Shown here: piece after piece, positions 16,858 to 30,055 of the stretch
Layout of the letters: every line of letters begins with the position of its first letter
Position numbering within the stretch: position 1 is the stretch's first letter
Source: Candidatus Enterococcus moelleringii
Lineage (GTDB): Bacteria > Bacillota > Bacilli > Lactobacillales > Enterococcaceae
NCBI RefSeq assembly: GCF_017377575.1
Contig: NZ_JAFREM010000021.1
Location: 20,662-84,661 of the forward strand
DNA length: 64,000 bases
Reading direction: 5' to 3'
Notes under the pieces: model-generated
What the model was told of the DNA's origin: nothing
The model's database searches: none
Seen by the model: only the letters and a program-made list of their open reading frames with translations
Translations under genes and position numbers: made by a program

Positions 16858-17187
16858 TTAATCCAAGTAACCGAAAAATTGCGTTTTGTCCGAAGTATTG
16901 GAGCGATACACACCATTTAAACCAGCGCGTTGACCGATGACAGAAAGATCTATGAGCAGCTGCTCTTCTTTTTTATCAAAATGAACGCGACTAGCCAAAC
17001 CAACACTATAAATGTAATTGACTAAACGATTCACCAAAGCTTCGGGATTTTTGGCTGTGTCCAATTTCTTATACACCTGCAGCAAGACATCAACAATATC
17101 CTGTAACCCTTCTGATGGATCAGGCTGTTTCACTAAGCAATTATATAAATCATGAACCAATTCTTGGGCTGTCTCTCTTGTTTCCAT
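16858..17187 (-). CDS. Enterocin A-type bacteriocin immunity protein
   Basis: This 109-residue cytoplasmic helical protein starts at the ATG at 17187, which is preceded by AAAGGAGACGATCCG. It resembles the enterocin A immunity protein (EntI) as I remember it. NRLVNYIY (about residue 60) and LSVIGQRAGLNGVYR followed by DKTQF near the C-terminus match EntI almost position for position. Such proteins form a four-helix bundle that protects the mannose-PTS target from class IIa (pediocin-like) bacteriocins. No bacteriocin precursor with a double-glycine leader and no dedicated transporter is visible nearby, so it is an orphan immunity gene. It lies convergent-free between the pyr operon end and the AI-2E-type gene. 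Confidence 0.85.
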   Translation of the reverse strand: METRETAQELVHDLYNCLVKQPDPSEGLQDIVDVLLQVYKKLDTAKNPEALVNRLVNYIYSVGLASRVHFDKKEEQLLIDLSVIGQRAGLNGVYRSNTSDKTQFFGYLD

Positions 17188-17265
17188 CGGATCGTCTCCT
17201 TTTTTCGTCGGTCTTAGCCTTAAGTGTACTCCTTTTCTTAAAAAATGGAATGAATTTCTGAAAAC

Positions 17266-17306
17266 AAAAAACTCCCAAATCAGCAAATCTCATGCTGATT
17301 CAGGAG
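17266..17306 (-). terminator. Terminator of the pyrimidine operon
   Basis: A 14-nt stem (17293-17306 with 17272-17285, one or two mismatches) is followed by a run of T residues on the minus strand. It lies 8 bp after the pyrE stop codon. Confidence 0.85.
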
Positions 17307-17314
17307 CTCTAAAC

Positions 17315-17947
17315 TTATTTCAACCAGTTTTCTGGGTCTTGGCGCCATTCTTTCAATAGAGCCAATTGGTCTTCGTTGATGTATTTTTCTTCTAAAGCAA
17401 TTTCGATCAAGGTTGAATAGTTGGTTAAAGTCAATAGCGGCATGTCAGCGGCTTTGAATTTTTCCACACCTTTGTCTAATTCGTAAGTAAAGATGGCTGC
17501 GACACCTAGTACGTCCGCCCCTTCTTTTTTCGCTGCTGCGGCTGCTTCTAGTACGCTTCCGCCGGTTGAGATCAAGTCTTCAATGACTACCATCTTTTGG
17601 CCTTCCGTGATGCGGCCTTCGATTTGGTTGCCTTTGCCATGGTCTTTGGCTTTGCTGCGGATGTAAACCATTGGCAAGTCCAATAATTCAGCTACCCATG
17701 CAGCATGAGGAATCCCAGCAGTTGCAGTTCCGGCAATTACTTCAACATCTGGATATTTTGCTTTGATCTCTTCGGCTAAGCCTTTGGCGATTTCGCGACG
17801 AACTTCTGGATAGCTCATAGTAATGCGGTTGTCGCAGTAAATCGGTGATTTGATCCCGCTAGCCCAAGTAAAAGGCTCATCAGGGCTTAAAAAGACCGCT
17901 TCAATTTTCAATAAATCTTTGGCAATATTTCCTGCTACTGTTCTCAT
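17315..17947 (-). CDS. pyrE: Orotate phosphoribosyltransferase
   Basis: This 210-residue enzyme joins orotate and PRPP to give orotidine 5'-phosphate. The PRPP-binding motif is [13 protein letters not shown] (about residues 119-131). The orotate and phosphate loop region [14 protein letters not shown] is also visible. The length is normal. The start overlaps the pyrF stop by 4 bp, indicating translational coupling. It is the last gene of the pyr operon and is followed by a strong terminator. Confidence 0.96.
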   Translation of the reverse strand: MRTVAGNIAKDLLKIEAVFLSPDEPFTWASGIKSPIYCDNRITMSYPEVRREIAKGLAEEIKAKYPDVEVIAGTATAGIPHAAWVAELLDLPMVYIRSKAKDHGKGNQIEGRITEGQKMVVIEDLISTGGSVLEAAAAAKKEGADVLGVAAIFTYELDKGVEKFKAADMPLLTLTNYSTLIEIALEEKYINEDQLALLKEWRQDPENWLK

Positions 17948-18659
17948 GCTTCACCGTTCCATTCTTTTTTAATTTGAAGATAGCTTTCGTAAGGTGTCTC
18001 TGATTGGGTAATCGGACGGCCAACTACGATATAATTCGAGCCGATTTCTCGCGCCTGTTGCGGATCCATCACTCGTTTTTGGTCACCGACGCTAGCACCC
18101 TTTGGCCGGATTCCCGGAGTTAGGCAAATAAATTCATCGCTAGTTGCGGCATGAATCATCTCAACTTCTAAAGCAGAACAAACCACGCCGTCTAGTCCAG
18201 CTTCTTGGGCACATTTCGCATAGTGAACGACACTATCCTTCAACGGCACTTGAATCAGCTGATCGTGATGCATTTGTTCTTCGCTTGTTGAAGTTAATTG
18301 CGTTACTGCGATTAAGTCTGGTACGTCTTTGCCTGCCGCAGTTCCTTCAGCTAAACCTTCTTTAGCTGCTGCCATCATTTCGATTCCACCAGCTGCATGA
18401 ACATTGGTCATGCGAACGCCTAATTTCGCCAAGCCTTTCATAGCTTTTTTGACAGTGTTAGGAATATCATGCAATTTCAAATCCAAAAAGACATCGTGTC
18501 CCGCGGCGGTCAATTCATGAACGATGCTGGGTCCTTCTTGGTAGAAAAGCTCCATGCCGATTTTCACAAATAGTTTTTCCTCAGCGGGAAATTGCGCTAA
18601 AAAGGTTTGGATTTCTTCTTGGGAAGAAAAATCCAAGGCGATGATTGGTCGTTTTTCCA

Positions 18660-18660
<1 letters not shown>
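17944..18660 (-). CDS. pyrF: Orotidine 5'-phosphate decarboxylase
   Basis: This 238-residue TIM-barrel enzyme converts OMP to UMP. The catalytic Lys-Asp array is in [15 protein letters not shown] (about residues 58-72, pattern DxKxxD). VKIGMELFY and the C-terminal IVVGRPITQ phosphate loop are also family-typical. It overlaps pyrE by 4 bp and pyrD by 1 bp, so the last three genes form one coupled block. Confidence 0.96.
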
Positions 18661-20353
<1,693 letters not shown>

Positions 20354-20395
20354 ATGGCCCTCCTATAGAAAAAAGATTCGTACTATTCAAAAGGA

Positions 20396-20418
20396 GACAG
20401 AGTGCTCAGCACTCTGTC
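20396..20418 (-). promoter_or_regulatory. Intercistronic hairpin between carB and pyrK
   Basis: The 10-bp perfect stem GACAGAGTGC/GCACTCTGTC has a 3-base loop and starts 8 bp after the carB stop codon. It is followed by TCCTTTTG on the minus strand, too weak for an efficient terminator. It more likely sets mRNA stability or gives partial termination between carB and pyrKDFE. Confidence 0.6.
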
Positions 20419-20426
20419 CTAAAGTT

Positions 20427-23400
20427 CTAAATTTCTTGAATTGAAAACGAGCGTGATTCCATTACCCGTAAAATAGCATTGGCTGTATCTAGTGATGTGA
20501 ACAATGGTACGCCATGTTCCACTGCTTCCCGACGAATAATGAAGCCGTCTTGCGAAGAGTTTTGGCGGTCTTTGTCCATTGTGTTAATTACTACTTGGGC
20601 TTCGCCGCGGCGGATCATCTCAACCACGTTGTCTTCTGACGATTCTGAAATCTTAGCAATCGTCTTAGAGCTTAAGCCGTTTTCTTCAAAGTATTTAGCT
20701 GTTCCTGCTGTTGCTAGCAAGCTGTAGCCTACATCGCTGAAGCGTTTCGCCAAGTCCAGTGATTCTTCTTTGTTTTCATCCGCAACGGTGAACAACACTG
20801 CGCCGTAATCAGGCAAGTGCAATCCAGATGCTTCGAAGGCTTTGTACAAGGCTTTTTCCAAATTACGGTCAGAGCCCATGACTTCACCAGTGGATTTCAT
20901 TTCAGGGCCTAAGTAAGTATCCACTTTTTGCAGTTTAGTGAAGCTGAAGACCGGTGCCTTCACATGAACCAATTTGCTTTCAGGATACAACCCATCTTTA
21001 TAGCCCATTTCTTCCAACGAGCTGCCTAAAATTGCTTTAGTAGCAACTTGCGCCATTGGAATGTCAGTAATTTTGCTCAAGAATGGTACGGTCCGGCTGG
21101 CCCGGGGATTTACTTCAATCACGTACACTTCATCTTCATGAATAACGAATTGAATGTTCATCATCCCGATACAGTTCATGCCTAAAGCCAGCTTGCGAGT
21201 GTAATCTTCAATCGTCGCAATGATCTTATCTGAGAAAGTTTGCGGCGGATAGACAGCCATCGAGTCGCCTGAGTGAACCCCAGCTCGTTCGATATGCTCC
21301 ATAATTCCTGGGATTAGGACAGTTGTTCCATCACAAATCGCATCCACTTCACATTCTTTACCTACCATGTAACGGTCAACTAAGACTGGATGTTCAGGTG
21401 AAGCCTTCACAGCATTGGCCATATAGTCTTCCAAGTCCGGCTGATTTTCCACGATTTCCATCGCACGTCCGCCTAATACATAGCTTGGACGTACCAAGAC
21501 TGGATAACCGATGCGGTCCGCGATAACGACTGCTTCTTCGCTGCTGGTAGCTGTATCACCCACTGGTTGAGGAATGCCTAGTCGCTTCAAGACTTGCTCA
21601 AATTGGTCACGATCTTCCGCTCGGTCCAAATCTTCAATCGTCGTGCCTAAGATTTTGACGCCGTTTTTCACTAAAGGCTCAGCTAAGTTAATCGCTGTTT
21701 GCCCGCCGAATTGCACGATGACACCGATTGGCTGTTCCAATTCGATCACGTTCATTACATCTTCCAGGGTTAATGGTTCAAAGTAAAGCTTGTCAGAAAC
21801 CGAGAAGTCAGTGGAAACTGTTTCCGGGTTGCTGTTCATGATAATCGCTTCATAACCCGCAGACTGGATCGCTTTGACTGAGTGAACCGTCGCATAGTCA
21901 AATTCTACCCCTTGTCCGATGCGGATAGGGCCTGAGCCTAAGACTAAAACTGATTCTTTATCGGAACGAACACTTTCGTTCTCAAATTCGTAGGTGCTGT
22001 AGAAGTACGGTGTTTGCGATTCGAACTCTGCCGCACAAGTATCCACCATTTTGTAAACTGGCAAGATTTTTTCTTCATGGCGCAGGTCGCTGACGGCTTT
22101 TTCCGTAGTTGACCACAATGAAGCAATTTTCTTATCGGCAAAACCATTTTGTTTGGCTTTTTTCAAGACTTCAGTATCTTGAACATTTTGCGCTAATTCA
22201 TTTTCCAGCTCAATAATGTGCAGTAATTTATCTAAGAAGAACAAATCAATCTTGGTTAAATCACTCAACTCTTCAATCGTGTAGCCCCGACGTAACGCTT
22301 CTGCTAAGTAGAATAAGCGGTCGTCTTGGGCTTTAACGATTTTTTCGGTTAATAGTTCATCAGTTACTTCGCTGAATTCAGCGATTTCGACGTGAGAAAC
22401 GCCGATTTCCAATGAACGAACTGCTTTTAGTAAAGACTCTTCAATGTTACGGCCAATTGCCATAACTTCGCCGGTCGCCTTCATTTGCGTACCTAGTACT
22501 CGTTCGCCCGATTCGAATTTATCGAAAGGCCAGCGTGGGATCTTAGAAACAATGTAGTCTAAAGCTGGTTCAAATTCAGCATAGGTTGTGCCTGTTACTG
22601 GGTTCTTCATTTCATCTAACGTTAAGCCGACAGCGATTTTCGCTGCTAATTTCGCAATTGGATAACCAGTTGCTTTACTTGCCAAGGCAGATGAACGAGA
22701 TACCCGCGGGTTCACTTCGATGACATAGTAGTCAAAGCTGTGAGGGTCCAAGGCCAGCTGAACGTTACAGCCACCTTCGATTTTCAAGGCGCGGATGATT
22801 GATAATGACGCATCCCGCAGCATTTGGTATTCATAATCTGATAAGGTTTGGCTTGGTGCGAAAACGATAGAGTCTCCGGTATGAATCCCAACTGGGTCGA
22901 AGTTTTCCATGTTACATACTACGATTGCGTTATCCGCTGAATCCCGCATGACTTCGTATTCGATTTCTTTGAAGCCGGCAATTGATTTTTCGATTAAACA
23001 TTGGGTAGCTGGTGACAGCTTCAAGCCGTTTTCAGCAATTACCCGTAATTCTTCTTCGTTGTCACACATCCCGCCGCCGGTACCGCCTAGGGTGAAGGCT
23101 GGGCGCACGATGATTGGGTAACCGATGGTGTTAGCGAAAGCTACCGCTTCTTCCACCGTATTAACGATTTCTGATTCCGGAATCGGTTGATCCAATTCTT
23201 CCATTAATTGTTTGAACAGATCACGGTCTTCCGCTTGGTCAATCGCCGCAAGCTTCGTTCCTAGCAGTTCAATATTCAATTCATCTAAAATGCCTGATGC
23301 CGCTAATTCCATTGCCATGTTCAAACCAGTTTGTCCACCAAGAGTCGGCAGGATCGCATCTGGTAATTCGCGTCGCAAAATGCGAGAAACGAATTCCAAG

Positions 23401-23609
23401 GTAATTGGTTCTATATAGACTGAATCAGCAATTTCTTTATCTGTCATAATCGTAGCTGGGTTGGAGTTCACCAAGACAACTTCGTAACCTTCTTCTTTTA
23501 ATGCTAAGCAAGCTTGGGTGCCGGCATAGTCAAATTCGGCTGCTTGTCCAATCACGATCGGTCCAGAACCGATAACCATGATTTTTTTAATGTCTGTCCG
23601 TTTTGGCAT
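20427..23609 (-). CDS. carB: Carbamoyl-phosphate synthase, large subunit
   Basis: This 1060-residue enzyme makes carbamoyl phosphate from bicarbonate, ammonia (channelled from CarA) and two ATP. Two homologous ATP-grasp halves are visible: the first opens with [20 protein letters not shown], the second with [19 protein letters not shown] at about residue 555. Biotin-carboxylase-like metal-site motifs recur ([20 protein letters not shown] and [17 protein letters not shown]). The C-terminal MGS-like allosteric domain (about 930-1060) would bind UMP or PRPP. It abuts carA with no gap. The product feeds PyrB and may also supply arginine synthesis, since argCJBD is present in this window. Confidence 0.97.
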   Translation of the reverse strand: MPKRTDIKKIMVIGSGPIVIGQAAEFDYAGTQACLALKEEGYEVVLVNSNPATIMTDKEIADSVYIEPITLEFVSRILRRELPDAILPTLGGQTGLNMAMELAASGILDELNIELLGTKLAAIDQAEDRDLFKQLMEELDQPIPESEIVNTVEEAVAFANTIGYPIIVRPAFTLGGTGGGMCDNEEELRVIAENGLKLSPATQCLIEKSIAGFKEIEYEVMRDSADNAIVVCNMENFDPVGIHTGDSIVFAPSQTLSDYEYQMLRDASLSIIRALKIEGGCNVQLALDPHSFDYYVIEVNPRVSRSSALASKATGYPIAKLAAKIAVGLTLDEMKNPVTGTTYAEFEPALDYIVSKIPRWPFDKFESGERVLGTQMKATGEVMAIGRNIEESLLKAVRSLEIGVSHVEIAEFSEVTDELLTEKIVKAQDDRLFYLAEALRRGYTIEELSDLTKIDLFFLDKLLHIIELENELAQNVQDTEVLKKAKQNGFADKKIASLWSTTEKAVSDLRHEEKILPVYKMVDTCAAEFESQTPYFYSTYEFENESVRSDKESVLVLGSGPIRIGQGVEFDYATVHSVKAIQSAGYEAIIMNSNPETVSTDFSVSDKLYFEPLTLEDVMNVIELEQPIGVIVQFGGQTAINLAEPLVKNGVKILGTTIEDLDRAEDRDQFEQVLKRLGIPQPVGDTATSSEEAVVIADRIGYPVLVRPSYVLGGRAMEIVENQPDLEDYMANAVKASPEHPVLVDRYMVGKECEVDAICDGTTVLIPGIMEHIERAGVHSGDSMAVYPPQTFSDKIIATIEDYTRKLALGMNCIGMMNIQFVIHEDEVYVIEVNPRASRTVPFLSKITDIPMAQVATKAILGSSLEEMGYKDGLYPESKLVHVKAPVFSFTKLQKVDTYLGPEMKSTGEVMGSDRNLEKALYKAFEASGLHLPDYGAVLFTVADENKEESLDLAKRFSDVGYSLLATAGTAKYFEENGLSSKTIAKISESSEDNVVEMIRRGEAQVVINTMDKDRQNSSQDGFIIRREAVEHGVPLFTSLDTANAILRVMESRSFSIQEI

Positions 23610-24689
23610 TTACGCTTGCTCCTTCCATGCATCCATCATTTCCATAAACTCATCGAATAAATGCAGTGCATCATGTGGTCCAGGTGCTGCATCCGGGTGG
23701 AATTGTACACTGAAGGCTGGGTAATGACGATGTCTTACCCCTTCAATCGTGTCATCGTTGACCTCAGTATGAGTCACCATTAATTTTGTCGCATCAATTG
23801 TTTTTTCATCCACCGCAAAGCCGTGGTTCTGGGAAGTGAAATCGATCCGACCAGTCGCAATCTCCCGCACTGGGTGATTCAACCCGCGGTGACCGAACTT
23901 CATTTTGTAAGTGTCTGCGCCATTAGCTAAAGCGAATAACTGATGTCCTAGACAAATACCGAAAATCGGCACTTTGCCTTGAATCTGTTGAATCATTTCG
24001 ATTGCTTCTGGTACATCCTTTGGATCTCCAGGGCCGTTGGTTAACATTACGCCATCTGGTGCTAAGTCTAAAATGGTTTTTGCGTCAGTATCATAAGGCA
24101 TTACCGTTAAGTTGCATTCTCGACGAGACAGTTCTCGTAAAATACTGTGTTTCAAGCCAAAGTCGATGACTACCACATTTCGGCCGACACCTGGGCTTGG
24201 ATAAGGACTAACTGTTGAAACCTGCTGAACCTGATTGGTTGGCAAAACAGTTGCTTTCAATTGATCAAAGGCATGCTCGAACTGATCGCCGGCATCTACC
24301 ATGCTGGCTTTCATGGTTCCGTGATTCCGCAATTTTTTCGTCAAGGCGCGAGTATCAATTCCAGCGATTCCTGGAATCCCTTTGCGCTTCAAAAATTCAT
24401 CTAAAGTCATTTGGTTCCGCCAGTTGTTTGCACGGCGAGCGTGTTCTTTTACGACAACTCCTTTACAAGTTGGCGCGATCGATTCGTAATCGTCACGGTT
24501 GATGCCGTAATTCCCCACAATCGGATAGGTGAAGGTAATAATTTGTCCGTTAAAGCTTTGATCGGTAATCGTTTCTTGGTAACCTGTCATACTGGTGGTA
24601 AAAACAATCTCACCGAATACGTTGGCTTCAGCACCGAAGGCTTCCCCTTCAAATACAGTGCCGTCTTCTAAAATTAGCAGTCTCTTCAA
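23610..24689 (-). CDS. carA: Carbamoyl-phosphate synthase, small (glutaminase) subunit
   Basis: This 359-residue class I glutamine amidotransferase delivers ammonia to CarB. The nucleophilic Cys is in [13 protein letters not shown] (about residue 246). The catalytic His is in [14 protein letters not shown]. At the third triad position the usual Glu (HPE) is Asp here (HPD), a conservative change worth noting. The N-terminal half contains the small-subunit-specific domain with [15 protein letters not shown]. It lies 4 bp after pyrC and directly abuts carB. Confidence 0.95.
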   Translation of the reverse strand: MKRLLILEDGTVFEGEAFGAEANVFGEIVFTTSMTGYQETITDQSFNGQIITFTYPIVGNYGINRDDYESIAPTCKGVVVKEHARRANNWRNQMTLDEFLKRKGIPGIAGIDTRALTKKLRNHGTMKASMVDAGDQFEHAFDQLKATVLPTNQVQQVSTVSPYPSPGVGRNVVVIDFGLKHSILRELSRRECNLTVMPYDTDAKTILDLAPDGVMLTNGPGDPKDVPEAIEMIQQIQGKVPIFGICLGHQLFALANGADTYKMKFGHRGLNHPVREIATGRIDFTSQNHGFAVDEKTIDATKLMVTHTEVNDDTIEGVRHRHYPAFSVQFHPDAAPGPHDALHLFDEFMEMMDAWKEQA

Positions 24690-24693
24690 CTTA

Positions 24694-25974
24694 TTAATCC
24701 TCCTTGTTGTACACCAGTTTGCCGTCCACGAAGGTGAACATCGTATGACCTTTCACTGGCCATCCTGTAAATGGTGTGTTAACACCCATTGAAGCAAATT
24801 GCTTGTCGTCAATTTTTTCTTCTGTATCTAAATCGAATACTGCGACATCAGCTGGTGCGCCAATGTTCAATGTTCCAGCATTTAGACCGAAAATTTCAGC
24901 TGGCTTCACGGCCATCCAGTCGATGACTTGTTCTAAAGTGAAGCGGCCTGTTTCTACAAAGTGCGTGTAGATTAGTTGGAAGGCTGTTTCGCTGCCAACA
25001 ATTCCGAATGGTGATTTCAAGAATGTTTGGTCTTTTTCTTCTAAGCCATGCGGTGCATGGTCAGTTGCGATGCAGTCGATGGTGCCGTCCATCAATCCTT
25101 CGATCAATGCATCACGGTCTTCTTTAGCACGTAATGGCGGGTTCATTTTCCAGAAGCCGTTATCTTCCGGAATATCTTCGTCCATTAAGATCAAGTGGTG
25201 AGGTGAAACTTCAGCTGTTACATGAACGCCGGCTTTTTTCGCGTCACGAATTACGCGAACACTTTCTTTTGTTGATACGTGGCAGACATGGTAATGCGCG
25301 CCAGTTTCTTCGGCTAAGATTACGTCGCGGGCAATTTGAGAAGATTCAGTAGCACTCATGATACCTGGCAAGCCTAGTTTTTCACTGACTTCGCCGGTGT
25401 GCATTACGCCGCCGAATAATAGAGAGTCGTCTTCAGTATGAGCGACTAAAGCCATTCCTTGTTTTGCGGCTTCTTTCATTGCTAAGTACATGGTTCCTGC
25501 AGTTTGTACGCCCACGCCATCGTTAGTAAAGGCGAATGCGCCCGCTGCTTTCAATCCAGCTTGGTCAGTTAAAACTTCGCTGCGCAAGCCTTCAGTAATT
25601 GGTGCGTATTGCAATACTTTAACTACAGCATCACGTTTGATGATATCAAGAACGTTTTGGAATTTTTCCACTGTATCTGGGGTAGGATCAAGATTAGGCA
25701 TGGCACAAACGGTAGTAAAACCGCCACGAGCAGCTGCTTGACTTCCTGTTTTGATGGTTTCTTTGTAAGTGAAGCCTGGTTCCCGCAAGTGAACGTGAAC
25801 ATCCACTAAGCCGGGTGTGACCAATTGGCCTTTTGCATCGTAAACTTCGTCAAATTCTAGGTTTGAAAAATCTTTACCGATTCCAGCGATTACGCCGTCT
25901 TCCAACCAAACATCTGCTTCTATTAATTGATTGCCTTTTCCAGCAATTTTACCGTTTTTAATAAGTACCTTCAT
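24694..25974 (-). CDS. pyrC: Dihydroorotase
   Basis: This 426-residue class I zinc amidohydrolase cyclises carbamoyl aspartate to dihydroorotate. Zinc ligands lie in [16 protein letters not shown] (about residues 58-73, HxH) and in [14 protein letters not shown] (about 302-315, catalytic Asp). The length matches Bacillus PyrC. The 5' side carries a 198-bp gap to pyrB with a 9-bp hairpin (26005-26027) but no terminator. It is translated from an ATG preceded by GGAGAGATTAAG. Confidence 0.96.
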   Translation of the reverse strand: MKVLIKNGKIAGKGNQLIEADVWLEDGVIAGIGKDFSNLEFDEVYDAKGQLVTPGLVDVHVHLREPGFTYKETIKTGSQAAARGGFTTVCAMPNLDPTPDTVEKFQNVLDIIKRDAVVKVLQYAPITEGLRSEVLTDQAGLKAAGAFAFTNDGVGVQTAGTMYLAMKEAAKQGMALVAHTEDDSLLFGGVMHTGEVSEKLGLPGIMSATESSQIARDVILAEETGAHYHVCHVSTKESVRVIRDAKKAGVHVTAEVSPHHLILMDEDIPEDNGFWKMNPPLRAKEDRDALIEGLMDGTIDCIATDHAPHGLEEKDQTFLKSPFGIVGSETAFQLIYTHFVETGRFTLEQVIDWMAVKPAEIFGLNAGTLNIGAPADVAVFDLDTEEKIDDKQFASMGVNTPFTGWPVKGHTMFTFVDGKLVYNKED

Positions 25975-26004
25975 CTTAATCTCTCCTTGTTCGTTTTAGT
26001 GGAA

Positions 26005-26027
26005 TAATTTTTCTTTGGGAAAAATTA
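26005..26027 (-). promoter_or_regulatory. Hairpin in the pyrB-pyrC gap
   Basis: The perfect 9-bp stem TAATTTTTC/GAAAAATTA has a 5-base loop and lies about 30 bp upstream of pyrC. No T-run follows and no PyrR-type loop was found in this 198-bp gap. It may be a processing or stability element rather than a third attenuator. Confidence 0.4.
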
Positions 26028-26172
26028 GTTCGATTCTCACGCCGTATACCATCCAACTACACTGTACGATTCCTGTTTTAGTGTTCCGGTTCTTTTAGTT
26101 TGCTTCTATTGTAAGTAGAACTGTGAAAAGTTGGACTGGCAGTCCTAATTTCTTATCTCCCATAAAGTGTTA

Positions 26173-27099
26173 CTAAGCGACACCATTCAAAATGGCTTCC
26201 AAAATCGCCATCCGGACGAACACGCCATTACTCATTTGTTCGACGATTCGTGATTGATAGCTTTCGACTAATGAGTCAGCGATTTCTACGTCGCGGTTGA
26301 CTGGGGCTGGGTGCATAATGATGGCTTTATCCTTCATACGTTTCGCCCGTTCAATTGTCAAGCCGTATTCTTGATGGTAGCCTTCTTTAGAGAAGCTTTC
26401 GTTGCCGTCGTGGCGTTCGTGTTGTACCCGCAGCAGCATGATTACATCTACTTGGTCGACTAGTTCATCCAACGGACGATATTCGCCGTACACATCAAAG
26501 CTGTGGTCGTACCATTGTTCAGGACCAGAGAAGAAAACTTCTGCCCGCAAACGATTCAGCATTTGCATGTTGGATTTCGCTACCCGCGAGTGAGTAATGT
26601 CGCCCACGATCGCTACCTTCAAGCCTTCAAAGTGTCCGAACTCTTCATAAATAGTCATCAGATCAAGCAAACATTGCGTTGGATGCTGGCCGCTGCCGTC
26701 GCCGCCGTTGATGATCGAGCAGTGAACCGTCCGGCTTTGGATCAATTCGTCGTAGTAATTTTCGTCGCCGTGGCGGATGACACACACGTCCACACCGATA
26801 GCCGACATGGTTAATACAGTGTCGTACAAGGTTTCACCCTTTTGCACTGAGCTGGTTCTAGAATCAAAATCAATCACATCCAACCCCATTTTCTTCTCAG
26901 CAACCTCGAAGCTTTTGTGCGTTCGGGTGCTGTTTTCAAAAAAGAGATTTGCAGCAAAGTATTGAGGCTTTTCCGGTGTCCACTTGGCACCGTTCTTGAA
27001 TTGCTGTCCTCGGGTAATAAGTCCCATAACTTCCTGATCGGATAAGGCTTCAACTGTCAACAAATGCTTCAAACTAATTTTTTCAGATTGGATGATCAT
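26173..27099 (-). CDS. pyrB: Aspartate carbamoyltransferase, catalytic subunit
   Basis: This 308-residue enzyme joins carbamoyl phosphate and aspartate. The carbamoyl-phosphate loop is [18 protein letters not shown] (about residues 52-69), the second substrate motif is HPTQCLLDL, and the C-terminal aspartate loop contains [11 protein letters not shown]. No regulatory subunit is encoded, as usual in Firmicutes. It follows pyrP by 12 bp. Confidence 0.97.
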   Translation of the reverse strand: MIIQSEKISLKHLLTVEALSDQEVMGLITRGQQFKNGAKWTPEKPQYFAANLFFENSTRTHKSFEVAEKKMGLDVIDFDSRTSSVQKGETLYDTVLTMSAIGVDVCVIRHGDENYYDELIQSRTVHCSIINGGDGSGQHPTQCLLDLMTIYEEFGHFEGLKVAIVGDITHSRVAKSNMQMLNRLRAEVFFSGPEQWYDHSFDVYGEYRPLDELVDQVDVIMLLRVQHERHDGNESFSKEGYHQEYGLTIERAKRMKDKAIIMHPAPVNRDVEIADSLVESYQSRIVEQMSNGVFVRMAILEAILNGVA

Positions 27100-27111
27100 G
27101 ATATTTCCTCC

Positions 27112-28383
27112 TTATTTTTCGCTGCGTGCTTTCTCAGGTAAAATCAAATTTAAGATAATGCCCAGTACCGTTGCTAGGGCCATTGAAGATAAAGTAAATG
27201 TGCCTGCTTGGAAGACCAAACCGCCGATGCCGATTACTAAGATCGTTGATGCGATCAACAGGTTTTTCTTCCGGTCAAAATCTATTTGGTTCTCAATCAG
27301 GATTTTCAGTCCGCTGGCAGCAATTACCCCAAACAGGATAAAGCTGATCCCAGAGATAACCGGTCCTGGAATACTCAAGATTAAAGCACTCAGCTTTCCG
27401 ACAAATCCTAAGGCGATGGCGAAGAATGCTGCTCCACCGATAACGAACACACTGTGTACGCGAGTGATGGCTAGTACGCCGATGTTCTCGCCGTAGCTGG
27501 TTACTGGCGGACCTCCCACAAGTCCAGCGACGATTTGTGCTAAGCCATCTCCCAATAACGTGTGATCCAAGCCTGGATCGTCGAAAAAGTTGCGTTTGGT
27601 TAATTTGTTCAATACCATCAAGTGTCCGATGTGCTCAGTCATTGTTACAAAAGCAATCGGCGCCATGGTGGTAATCGCGTTAACATATAATTTCGGTTGA
27701 TACGTAGCAAATGGTACTTGGAAAGCTGGTAAAGCGAACCAATGGGCATCAATAATCGGCTGATAGTCGATGATGCCAAACAGCATCGCTGTGATATAGC
27801 CGCAAACAATTCCCAGTAAAATCGGAATCAAGCCCAGAAAGCCTGAGAAAAACATGTTGAAGAAAATCGTTAATCCCAAGGTGATCAAAGCCACCAGCAC
27901 ATACTTAAAGTCATACACGTTGTTGTTGTACATCGCGTTCGTCGCGGCATTGGCTGCCAGTCCTAACCCGATAACCATTACAACAGGTCCCACAACAATT
28001 GGCGGTAAAATTTTATCTAACCAGCCAGATCCGATCTTGCGAATCAAGAAAGATACGATCAGGTAGACCAACCCGCAGGTCATTGCCCCCTGAGCCACAG
28101 CCGGATACCCATCCGACTTCATCAACAATTGCATCGCCGCGATAAAAGCAAAGCTGCTGCCTAGATACGCCGGAATTTTCCCTTTCGTGACCGTCAGATA
28201 AACCAACGTCCCTAACCCCGAACTCACCAGCGCAATACTTGGGTTGATTCCCACCATAATCGGAACCAGCACCGTTGCGCCAAACATCGTAAACAGATGT
28301 TGAATACTTAATCCTACCCAATGTCCTAACTTAGGACGATCCTTGATGTCTAATACTACATCGTCGTTGTGAAACTCTTGCAT
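27112..28383 (-). CDS. pyrP: Uracil permease (NCS2 family)
   Basis: This 423-residue membrane protein with about 12-14 helices belongs to the NCS2 nucleobase/cation symporters. Family motifs include SYGENIGVLAITRVHS (about residues 288-303) and the preceding Glu-bearing MTEHIGHL. It imports uracil for salvage. Its position between pyrR (7 bp) and pyrB (12 bp) puts uptake and synthesis under one PyrR switch, as in Bacillus and other enterococci. Confidence 0.95.
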   Translation of the reverse strand: MQEFHNDDVVLDIKDRPKLGHWVGLSIQHLFTMFGATVLVPIMVGINPSIALVSSGLGTLVYLTVTKGKIPAYLGSSFAFIAAMQLLMKSDGYPAVAQGAMTCGLVYLIVSFLIRKIGSGWLDKILPPIVVGPVVMVIGLGLAANAATNAMYNNNVYDFKYVLVALITLGLTIFFNMFFSGFLGLIPILLGIVCGYITAMLFGIIDYQPIIDAHWFALPAFQVPFATYQPKLYVNAITTMAPIAFVTMTEHIGHLMVLNKLTKRNFFDDPGLDHTLLGDGLAQIVAGLVGGPPVTSYGENIGVLAITRVHSVFVIGGAAFFAIALGFVGKLSALILSIPGPVISGISFILFGVIAASGLKILIENQIDFDRKKNLLIASTILVIGIGGLVFQAGTFTLSSMALATVLGIILNLILPEKARSEK

Positions 28384-28390
28384 TTGTCTT

Positions 28391-29079
<689 letters not shown>

Positions 29080-29121
29080 ACTCTTAAAGGATCTCGCTAT
29101 TTAGTTTTTCTTGCTGGGAAT

Positions 29122-29150
29122 ACTATACCGCTCTTTGAGACAGAAATCAA
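29122..29150 (-). promoter_or_regulatory. Promoter of the pyr operon
   Basis: On the minus strand TTGATT (29145-29150) and TATAGT (29122-29127) are separated by 17 bp, about 45 bp upstream of the PyrR-binding loop. The -35 box overlaps the last codons of rluD. Confidence 0.75.
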
Positions 29151-30055
29151 TCTTTTTCTTGCAGCTGCTTCAAAGTTTTTTGAAAAATTTCAGGTAATGG
29201 TGCTTCAAAGACTAAATTCTCGCCAGTTTTCGGATGAGTGAAGCCCAACATCTTTGCGTGCAAGAATTGTCCGTTACCTTTTAGAGTCTTTTTCGGTCCA
29301 TACAATGGATCACCAGCAACCGGGTAATTAATGTATTGCATGTGCACCCGAATTTGGTGGGTCCGACCGGTTTCCAATTGCAGCTCAATCAAAGTAAAGT
29401 TCTCATAGCGCTGCAGCACTTGGAAATGAGTCACGGCAGGTTTGCCGCCTTCGACTACTGCCTGCATCTTGCGATCGACCTTGGAACGACCAATCGGTGC
29501 TTCGATCCGGCCTTTTTCGTGAGGAATTTCCCCATGAACTAACGCTACATATTTGCGCAATGAAGTCTTGTCTTTCAGTTGTTCGGCCAACGCTTCGTGA
29601 GCTTGGTCATTTTTTGCTACCATTAATAAGCCGGATGTATCCTTGTCAATCCGGTGAACGATCCCCGGACGAACGACATCATTAATAGTAGATAAATTTT
29701 TAATCTGATGAAGCAAGCCGTTCACCAATGTACCATTCGGATGTCCAGCAGATGGATGTACCACCATTCCTTGCGGCTTATTCACTACAACGACATCGTC
29801 ATCTTCGTACACAATATCCAGTTGTAAATCCTCCGGCAAAAGCTCCAGCTCTTCCGGCTCCGGCACACGAATAAAAATCTTGTCTCCTTGACTGACTTTA
29901 TAATTCGACTTAATTGGTTGGCCGTCGATGGACACTTGACCGTCTTTGATCCATTGCTGAATCTGTGAACGGGAATGATTCTTCAACCGCTCATTTAATA
30001 CCTTATCAATTCGCCCAGTTTCCTCGCGAACAATTACTTCAATTTCATTTTCCAT
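29147..30055 (-). CDS. Large-subunit rRNA pseudouridine synthase, RluD family
   Basis: This protein of about 302 residues has an N-terminal S4 RNA-binding domain (about 10-75) and a pseudouridine synthase domain. The catalytic Asp is in PGIVHRIDKDTSGLLM (about residue 138), followed by GRTHQIRVHMQ. RluD-family enzymes modify helix 69 of 23S rRNA or nearby sites; the exact target is not readable. I prefer the ATG at 30055, which has GAGAG at normal spacing, over the ATG at 30073, which lacks a ribosome site. It overlaps the lspA 3' end, so the two are coupled, as commonly seen in Firmicutes. Confidence 0.92.
   Translation of the reverse strand: MENEIEVIVREETGRIDKVLNERLKNHSRSQIQQWIKDGQVSIDGQPIKSNYKVSQGDKIFIRVPEPEELELLPEDLQLDIVYEDDDVVVVNKPQGMVVHPSAGHPNGTLVNGLLHQIKNLSTINDVVRPGIVHRIDKDTSGLLMVAKNDQAHEALAEQLKDKTSLRKYVALVHGEIPHEKGRIEAPIGRSKVDRKMQAVVEGGKPAVTHFQVLQRYENFTLIELQLETGRTHQIRVHMQYINYPVAGDPLYGPKKTLKGNGQFLHAKMLGFTHPKTGENLVFEAPLPEIFQKTLKQLQEKD

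Noticed and set aside
15756..16916. Longer form of the AI-2E family protein starting at 16916
   Set aside because: The extra 48 residues overlap the immunity gene and lack a ribosome site; GGAGG fits the ATG at 16772.
25975..26172. A second PyrR attenuator between pyrB and pyrC
   Set aside because: No PyrR-binding consensus and no T-tailed terminator are present, only a plain hairpin.
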